NCBI GenBank assembly: GCA_006176705.1
Contig: QRFJ01000765.1
Span: forward strand, 558,001 to 622,000
DNA from: Cocos nucifera
Taxonomy: Eukaryota; Streptophyta; Magnoliopsida; Arecales; Arecaceae
DNA: 64,000 nucleotides
Reading direction: 5' to 3'
Part shown: one piece after another, positions 57,110 through 64,000 of the stretch
Layout of the letters: every line of letters begins with the position of its first letter
How positions within the stretch are numbered: position 1 is the first letter of the stretch
Notes under the pieces: generated by a model
Seen by the model: the letters and a program-made list of their open reading frames with translations, nothing else
Database searches by the model: none
Told to the model about the DNA's origin: nothing
Made by a program: the position numbers and the translations under genes

Positions 57110-58368
57110 TAGGTCGACTACGAGCCCAGCTGGATCAACCCATTGGTTGCTTATCTTAAAGATGGGATTCTCCCTTATGATTCAAAAGAAGTTTGGAAGC
57201 TTAGAATTCAGGCCTCCCGGCATATATTGTATGAAGGCAAGTTATATAAAAGGTCGTACTCTTTATCACTTCTAAAATGTCTCCAACCTTCTTAAGTTGA
57301 TTTTGTACTATAGAAAGTGCATTAAGAAATTTATGAAAGTCATCTAGGGGCTAGGTCTCTATCCCATAAACTACTTCAGTAGGGCTATTATTTATCAATA
57401 ATGTACCATGATTCTATAGAATATGTCAGAAAATATGACCGATGTCAAAGAAATAAAAATATTCAAAGATAATCGATTTCTGAGCTTACCCCACTGAGCA
57501 ACTCATGGCCATTTACACAATGGGGAATGGACATACTCGGGCCTTTTTTCATGGCATTCGGATAGCGAAAGTTTCTCCTAGTGGTAATTAATTACTTCAC
57601 AAAATGGGTTGAGACTGAACCCCTGGTGAAAATCACTAAAGCTAAAGTACAGAACTTCGTCTAAAAATTGATTGTTTACAGATTTGGCCTACCTCGGACC
57701 CTTATAATAGACAATGGACAATAGTTTGCTAGAGTAAAGTTTGCTGAGTTCTGTGAAGACTTGAATATTTTTTACAACTTTACTTCAGTAGCTCATCCTC
57801 AGATGAATGGTGAACCCGAGGTAACCAACAGAATCCTATTGCAAGGTATCAAGGCAAGACTTAAGAGATCAAAGGAGACTTAGATAGATGAACTTTATCA
57901 TGTACTCTGGTCATATCAAACTATCCAAATACTGCCAACTGGGGAGGCTCCATTCATCTTCACTTTTGGAAGAGAAGCGGTCATCCCAATAGAACTGAAA
58001 CTTCCATCAGCACGAGTCATGGCATTTAGTGAACAGCATAATCCATGGGATCTCAGAGCTAATCTTGACTTGTTGGAGGAGAAATGTGAGGAAGCCCAAG
58101 TTTGAATGGCAGCCTACAAATAGAAGGTAGCCCACTACTATAATACTAGAGTTAGAATCAAAGTATTTAGAGTGGGAGACTTAGTACTTCGGCGAGCAGC
58201 TATCTTACAACCCCCGAACTAAGAAAGCTCACCTCAAATTTGGAAGGTCCGTATGAAATTAAAGAGATCGTTCGGTCTGAAACTTATTACTTGAAGGAGC
58301 TTGGAGGGGCAGATCTTCCACACCCATGGAACTTGAAGAATCAACGAATATACTATCAATAATCTCAT
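57110..58368 (+). pseudogene. Tat-R integrase
   Basis: The zinc region is degraded. The core has FTQWGMDILGPFFMAFG (first Asp), LLVVINYFTKWVETEPLVKI, FGLPRTLIIDNGQ-FARVKF (second Asp) and VAHPQMNGEPEVTNRILLQG (Glu; 57,500-57,870). The tail reads LEGPYEIKEIVRSETYYLKE and LPHPWNLKNQRIYYQ (58,235-58,360), the usual Tat pol end. Stops at several sites. TAA/TAG stops follow after 58,360. Confidence 0.85.
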
Positions 58369-58454
58369 TTCAATAAAATTTCTTTATTCTAACATCTTTG
58401 ATCTTGGTGCAAAATTGTAACAATAGGAAATAACCACCTGAATTAATCAAAACT

Positions 58455-59180
58455 AATAGTATCAGGAATAGGAGGAGAACCTCATCTTGACCTAGACAAA
58501 GATCCCGTTATCTAAGATGGGAGGAGGGGAAAGATTCTGCTAACGATCCTTCTTTATCCCTACTGCTCTATTAGGAATAGGAGGAGAATCTCATCCTAAC
58601 ATGAGCAAGACGAAGACCCTATTATCTAAGATGGAAGGAGGGGAGAGGCCCTGCTAATGGTTCTTCTGTGTTCGTACTGTCCTATTAGAAACAGAAGGAG
58701 AACCTCATCCTAACATGAGCAAGATGAAGATCCCGTTATCTAAGATAGAAGGTGGGGAGAGGCCCTACCAATGGCCCTTTCATGCCCCTACTGTCTTGTT
58801 AGAAATAGGAGGAGAACCTCATCTTAACATGAGCAAGACGAAGACCCCATTACCTAAGACGAGATGGGAGGAGAGGCCCTTCCAACGGTCAAACCCATTT
58901 ATGCCCCCATTGCCCTATTAGGAATAGGAGGAGGACCTCGTCCTAACATGAGCAAAATGAAGACCCCGTTATCTAAGACCGAAGGAGGGAAGAGGCTCTA
59001 CCAATGGCCCTTCTGTGCTCCTACTAACCTATTAGGAATAGGAGAAGAATCTCATCCTAACATGAACGAATACTAACCATATCAGGAGCAAGAGGAGAAC
59101 CTCATCCTGACACCTAAGATGGGAGAAAGACCTCATCCTAACATAAAAGAAAACCTCCAGTTGCCTAAAATAGGAGGAAG
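58455..59180 (+). repeat. Tandem repeat array, unit 111-119 bp (Tat-R)
   Basis: About six units, with starts marked by TTAGGAATAGGAGGAGAAC-like cores near 58,460, 58,571, 58,684, 58,799, 58,918 and 59,033 and a partial near 59,079. Each contains CTCATCCTAACATGAGCAAG and ACGAAGACCCC. Same array as 1-465. Apparent frames here are by-products. Confidence 0.88.
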
Positions 59181-59364
59181 GCATTTTTCGATGATCATTC
59201 CAATGCAAGATGAAGCAAAGAAAATAAAGAAGTCGACAAGCATCAAATCCACACTGAAAAAAAAAGATTGAAGAAAGCATCATTTATTAAAGTTAAAGTC
59301 CATTACAAAGCAAAGATCCACAAGATCGTGTATAAAAAAAAAGAGGGTAAAGATAGACGAGGTT

Positions 59365-60230
59365 CTAAGATGGACCGGACTCCTTCGACTTTGGACTGTT
59401 GACCCCAGCCATCATCAAAGCCCATTTTAGCCTAAAGATCTCCTCTTCGAGCTCCTTCCTTTTTAGCAGATCCTCTATGAACATCCTATCAGCTCGCCAG
59501 AATTTATCTTCAAGCTCTCATCGTTGCTTCCTTAGGATCTTGGATTTGGCCTCTACATCCTTGACAGCTTGATGCTTGTAGGTCAATTAAACCTTCAACT
59601 GCTGAAGCTCGGCCTTCTCCCTCTCATACCACAGAAAAAGATTGCCAAAGGACTTTCGATAGAAAGTGAGCTACATCGACTCCCTTGAAGTATCGGCTTG
59701 CTGGCCGCTGGCAAGAAGCTTTTGCAGATGGGCCACCTTCTCATTAGCTGGCTTGAGCTGACGTTCGACCCTGGTCAACTTTTTCATCCAGCCAATTCTT
59801 TAACCATGGTGTCGAGCCTCGATGAGTTGTTTTTGAAGCTCTGAAAGCTTCTTCAACCAATCTCAGTCATGCTATGTCTTATCCGAAGACCAGAACGAGC
59901 TCCCCTCCAATAATTTGTCCTTCTCCTTCTTAGCATTGAGTTCGGCCTCAAGGGAGCTGATCTTCGATGCAAGCATCCAAGACTTGTCGCTGGCATCCTT
60001 CCTAAACCTCACAAGCTCCTTCTCAAAGTTTCCTTTCTTGATATTATAGCTAATGAAGTCTTTCATGTCTAATCTTCAAAGGTGAGTGACTTCAATCATC
60101 ACCTTCAAAGCGTTCTTCCTGGATCTTTGAAGCTCATCCTCAGTCTTCTTCAACTTCTTTTTCAAATGATGGGCTTCTTTTTTTAGATTTCTGATCATTG
60201 ATTTTAAGAAAACTCCCTATGGTAGCGTAT
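59365..60230 (-). pseudogene. Antisense coiled-coil frame of Tat-R
   Basis: The minus strand runs from about 60,220 to TAG at 59,365-59,367. It contains KKKLKKTEDELQRSRKNALK, VMIEVTHLRRLDMKDFISYN, ISSLEAELNAKKEKDKLLEG, NEKVAHLQKLLASGQQAD and LLKRKELEEEIFRLKWALMM, ending SPKSKESGPS. Heptad-like leucines and alternating charges point to a long coiled coil. A few stops. It lies just downstream of the Transposase_28-like gene on the same strand, separated by ~120 bp, so it may be its last exon(s) or a second gene. Confidence 0.65.
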
Positions 60231-60354
60231 CAACATCAATAAGAGACTGTGTTCGATGCACAAGAAAAACACTCAGAGGTATTGACAAAAAGAAGTATAC
60301 TTTCATTTAATCAAAAGTTTCTAAGTACAGAGCTAGAAAAAAGATAAAATACAA

Positions 60355-62402
60355 CTACTCAAGGCTCTCAACCTCGAGAGATGTGGCAACAGATGAAGTT
60401 GGGGCACTCTTGGTGACTTCTGGTTTCTGGACAGGCTCAGGCATCTCCGTGGCAAGTTCGGGTGGGCAAGAGGCAGGCTTGACGAGAGTAGGGTCGACTG
60501 TGGCATTGGATGGCCCTGCTTTATCATTAGGGTTCTCCTCATCCAAAAAGCCGAGATCAAGCTCAAAAAATTTTTGGACCACTCTACCTTCACAGAGTTT
60601 GAAACCCTTGATGAATGCCTACTGGCCGAACGTGACATTCAAGTTCCTCATTTTGGAAGAGGCCTTAAACTCTTTCACTGTCTAGGCCATTGCCTTCGAG
60701 ATCAACTTTACCATTTAGGCTTCCAGATCAACGATCTTGATCTCGGCTTCCTTCCCCCTCTCTTCCTCTAGGGCCAATGCAGCTTTTAGTCTGATCTAGA
60801 TGAACTCTTCCTTTTAGAGTGCATCCTGGAGACTCCCAACTTCTGCCACATTCTCCCACGCGAAGTGTTCGACCTCGACGGCCTTCTCCGCTTTGAGATG
60901 ATCGATCTTGGCTTGAAGATCCTCCTTGGCCTTCAGTGCTTTTGCCTCCTGGCGGTGCACCCTTTTTATGTGGATGAGTATTTGATGACTCGACTGCCAT
61001 AGATGGTTGATGCTAAGATAGAAGAAAGAAGAGAGAAAAATGAAAAAGGAAATATAGTAAAGCAATTACCTTTAAGAAGATTTTGAGGGAGCTCTAAATG
61101 AGCTCTGTCTGGTCAAGGTCGGCCATGTGGTCCACCACCTCGGGCATGGCAAACTTGTTGGTTAAGTCTCGAATTGTCTTCAAATTTTTGAAGGGATCTT
61201 CTTCCAGGTCATCACCGATGCCGCTTGGCTCATCCGGACGAGCCTTGCGGACTATCTTTGCGATAGCTGACTTCTTCTTCTTCTTCTTGCCATCCTCCTT
61301 TTCTCTTTCGATGGGGGGCTCCGAGGCTTGTCCTCCTGCATGGAGGCTCAAAAGTGCAGGAGGCAAGGAATTTGCACTGGCGGCACCGACCTTGGTAGTG
61401 AGAGGAGCTTCGACATCCTGAGAGACTTCGATGGAGGTCACAGGGATGACTGGAGCCACGGAGCTCGAGGCACCAACTTTCATCCTTTTTGAGCTTTTGT
61501 CTAGTGCCTTTCCTTTCCTCTTCTAGACATAAAGGCTCTTGGTGAGCATCCCTACAGCTTCAGTATCCAACTTTGCAATAAAGAAAAAGTTACAATCAGC
61601 AAAATGCATCTGCGATCTCATGATAGTTTGGAAAGCAAAATGTATATCAGCAGGGTCAAGAGGACTCAAATCTAGGTTGAACAGAGTTTGCTCTTTTAGA
61701 AGATCGGAAAGGAGAGGAGCTCGGTATGCCTTAGTTTATTGAAAGAATTGAGATCGACTTTATCTAAACTAGGAGCTCGACGAACCAATTTCCTAAGAAA
61801 GCCTCAAGAGGGAGATCCAAAACCAAGGTCGGACAGTGCATGAAGAAGTACTTTTCTTTTCAGTTATGAATGGAAGGAGCACCTTTAAGAAGCCCCTTCT
61901 TGCTGAACTAGAGGAAGAAGTACCACCAATCCTTCGTGGAAGGATGGTGTTTGAAGATATAGAAATTTCTAAAGAGGAAGATGGTCGGACGAACTTTAGC
62001 CAGATGGCAGAGAAAAAGGAATTCGATCAAGAACCTAAAGGAGTTTGATACTACGAAAGCAAGAAAGATGTTCAAAAAGTGAAAATGTGCAACTACTAAA
62101 GGTGGGAGCGAAAGTCAAGGTTCGGCATGCAAAGTTTCTAGATACAAGCAAAATTGGTCGGGCGGAGGGGAGCTACCTCAGTCACTTGACCTAGGGAGTT
62201 CAAGATCGAATTCCTAGAGGATCCCGTATTGAATCCTAATTAAGGAGAGGTCGTTCATGGTTAGAGCATAGAGAATGGTATCCGGTATAAAAGGATGATG
62301 AGACATACCCCTAGATGCAGTCTCAGTGATGGGAGCGGGGTCTAGGAAGGTCGGATCGGCCGAACTCTAGGAACCGATCGATCAAGTGGTTTTTGAAGAC
62401 AT
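60355..62402 (-). pseudogene. Antisense Transposase_28-like gene of Tat-R
   Basis: ATG at 62,402 (MSSKTT). The N-terminal domain reads TILYALTMNDLSLIRIQYGI, PPDQFCLYLETLHAE, HFHFLNIFLAFVVSNSFRFL, IEFLFLCHLAKVRPTIFLFR (62,300-61,960). The middle (61,094-61,483) has EREKEDGKKKKKKSAIAKIV and TIRDLTNKFAMPEVVDHMAD. A coiled coil follows, then KFFELDLGFLDEENPNDKAG (60,582 on), ending EVESLE at TAG 60,355-60,357. Stops are present but the domain order matches Tat-L and Tat-M. Introns are likely between segments. Confidence 0.75.
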
Positions 62403-62708
62403 TGGGATCAAACTATATATGAAAAAATCTCCAAAAAATCAAGAAAAATAAGGTGAAAGCTTTCTTCTGAGAAATTGAATGGTGAAGATGCAGAAAACGT
62501 AGGAATGATCAAAAGAAGGTTTGGAAAACTAACCTAAATTGATGGGGAGGCATGAGAAGACAGTCAGAGCAATGAAAACTAGATAGGGAAGCACTTGGGA
62601 GCAAAGAAAATAGCGAAAGGGACTAGAGCTCTCGGGCAAATAGGAGATGGAATCTGGAAGAGAAGAAAAGGGAACTCGGGCGAAGTGAGAAACCAAAAGA
62701 AGAAGGAG

Positions 62709-62792
62709 CGCTTAAATATTTGGCGAAATCCAAGATGATTATGATGATAGATCTTTCATGACCGATCCTTGGTTGACAAGTGTCCCACTCAT
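62709..62792 (-). promoter_or_regulatory. Promoter of the antisense gene (Tat-R)
   Basis: Minus-strand ATATTTAAGC (62,709-62,718) lies 306 bp upstream of the ATG. ATGAGTGGGACAC (62,780-62,792) lies 61 bp further upstream and is identical over 13 nt to the element in Tat-L. Confidence 0.6.
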
Positions 62793-63030
62793 CCTGGTAG
62801 GCAGCTGATGACCAATAGAATATTAAATGTGCCATACCCAGGGTAGCATCTCGGTGGAAATTTTGAAAAACTATCTTCTCAGGTCACCTCATATTTAAGA
62901 TCCTTTGGCGCCAGCATAGTAAATGCCAAGCCTTTTCGTTTTCCAAGCGTAGAGCTTGGGCGGAAACTTCAGTAGTCAGCTTTTTGTACTCCCTTCCTTC
63001 AAAATTTGAACTCGAGAGTAGGAAGACTAT

Positions 63031-63332
63031 TGTTAGGATAAATCTTTCCCTGCCAAAGTTTGGCTTGTTGTTTTTTCTTTCAGACTTTTTCTTCGATCGG
63101 ACTCCTTCCAGACTTCTTCTTCGACAAAATACCTTTCAGATTCTCCTTCAGTCAGACTCCTTCCAAACTTCTCCTTCAGTCGAACTTCTTTCGGACTCCT
63201 CCTTCAGTCAAATTCTTTTCGAACTTCTCCTTCAATCGGACTCTTTTCGGACTTCTCCTTCAACAGAGCACCTTCTAGATTTTTTCTTCAGTCGAACTTC
63301 TTCAGTCGGACTCCTCCCAAACTTCTCCTTCA
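63031..63332 (+). repeat. 3' LTR of Tat-R, start only
   Basis: TGTTAGGATAAATC after CTCGAGAGTAGGAAGA. The CTTCAGTCGGACTCC array starts at about 63,085. Interrupted by CACTA-2; the rest lies beyond the window. Confidence 0.82.
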
Positions 63333-64000
63333 CACTACAAGAAAAAGGGTAATTAGCTACGCAAACAAAACGTAGCTAAATCTTGCAAAAGCATCGCTAA
63401 ATACATCTATCGACGTAAAATACGTTGGAAAAATATGTCGGCAAAAGTGCCATCGTTGATTCCATTTGCCGATGTTTAAAAATTTTTGTTGGCAAAAGCA
63501 CGATTCACTGACATTTAGTTAAACATTGGTAATTAATTACCTACGCAAAATAGTCATTGAAAAAAAATATTTATCGACGTTAACTTATCATCACTAATAT
63601 TTTACCCATGTAAAATAAACATCGGCAAAAATATTTTTATTGGTGGAAACTTACATCAGAAAAAATATTTTTATCGATAGAAACTAATTATCAAAAATAT
63701 GTATTTTATGATGAAAATTAAACATCAAAAAAATATTTTTATCCATGCTTATTTTACGTCAAAAAAATATTTGAAGATGTAAATTTACGTCGGTAATAGT
63801 TAAGCGTGGCCAAAGGTGGCATGCTGGGATGCTTTTTGGCAACTATTTATATTGGATTTTGCTATGCTAATTTACGTTGGTAAATATTTAGTGACGTTTA
63901 TTTACGTCGGTAATTATTAAGCATGGCTAAAAGTGGTATACTGGCATGATAATTGATGATGGTTATTCATATTTATCAACGCTAAGTGTCATCACTATTT
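63333..64000. mobile_element. CACTA transposon, left terminus (CACTA-2)
   Basis: CACTACAAGAAAAAGGG at 63,333, the common plant CACTA terminus, followed by subterminal repeats such as GTCGGCAAAAAT, TTTACGTCGGTAAT and ATTTATCGACGT in both orientations. It interrupts the Tat-R LTR array; the flank before it is TCA. It continues past the window, with no coding part in view. The subterminal vocabulary differs from CACTA-1, so it is another family. Confidence 0.8.

Larger units (their letters stand above)
44037..63332 (+). mobile_element. Tat-lineage Ty3/gypsy element (Tat-R)
   Basis: 5' LTR from 44,037 (TGTTAGGGTAAAC), split by Athila-2, ending about 52,812. A primer-site-like TTGGCGCTAGAGGAAGGGAC follows at 52,816. 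gag from 52,941 and pol to 58,365 are on the + strand, then the ~115-bp array, the minus-strand coiled-coil and Transposase_28-like frames, and the 3' LTR from 63,031 (TGTTAGGATAAATC). The LTR is split by CACTA-2 at 63,333. Internal length about 10.2 kb. Every gene is broken. It sits inside CACTA-1. Confidence 0.88.

Noticed and set aside
58715..59076. Pro/Gly-rich repeat frames with MSKMKTPLSKTEGG units
   Set aside because: Translation of the ~115-bp tandem array; non-coding in both Tat elements.

Overview
The window looks like intergenic, heterochromatin-type DNA from a flowering plant, probably a large-genome monocot; a palm would fit, but the sequence does not prove it. It is AT-rich and packed with LTR retrotransposons and CACTA DNA transposons inserted into one another. 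I see no intact host gene, tRNA, rRNA or CRISPR array. Almost every open frame is a broken piece of a transposon gene. One assembly gap of exactly 1,000 N lies at 32,264-33,263.

Layout, left to right. 1-10,892 is the 3' part of a Tat-lineage Ty3/gypsy element (Tat-L, + strand): a ~115-bp repeat array, a minus-strand extra gene, and the 3' LTR. It is split by a complete but dead Copia (Copia-1, minus strand, 1,252-6,746). 10,893-11,957 is a remnant of a second Copia family (Copia-3). 11,958-25,665 is the 3' LTR plus extra gene of a minus-strand Tat element (Tat-M), so that gene reads on the + strand. It is split by Copia-2 (14,748-24,453; LTRs of about 2.06 kb, TGGTATCAGAGC primer site). At 25,666 a CACTA transposon (CACTA-1) begins. 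Its minus-strand genes (Transposase_24 type protein and a tail of the main transposase) cover 26.4-28.6 kb. Its upstream end lies at 40.9-44.0 kb, beyond an Athila-like gypsy element (Athila-1, 29,858-40,921) flanked by a perfect GGTTT target duplication. The 41-44 kb block is a ~3-kb palindrome. 44,037-63,332 is a second + strand Tat element (Tat-R) with gag, pol, repeat array and minus-strand extra gene. Its 5' LTR is split by Athila-2 (44,785-51,868, minus strand, perfect GACTC duplication, gag but no pol), and its 3' LTR by a second CACTA (CACTA-2, from 63,333).

Inferred insertion order: Copia-3, then Tat-M, then CACTA-1 and Copia-2, then Athila-1 and Tat-R, then Athila-2 and CACTA-2. Copia-1 into Tat-L is a separate nest.

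The observations most worth following up are these. (1) The Tat extra gene, carried antisense in three diverged copies, has its own conserved promoter (a TATA-like box plus a GTGTCCCACTCAT-type element 61-63 bp away). (2) Copia and Athila-like elements, which are unrelated, share an untranslated-leader block that includes a 19-nt identity. (3) All four Athila LTRs carry a motif pair with the sequence and spacing of plant snRNA promoters (USE + TATA). (4) The 3-kb palindrome. (5) The gag-only Athila-2, which appears to rely on a partner for its enzymes.
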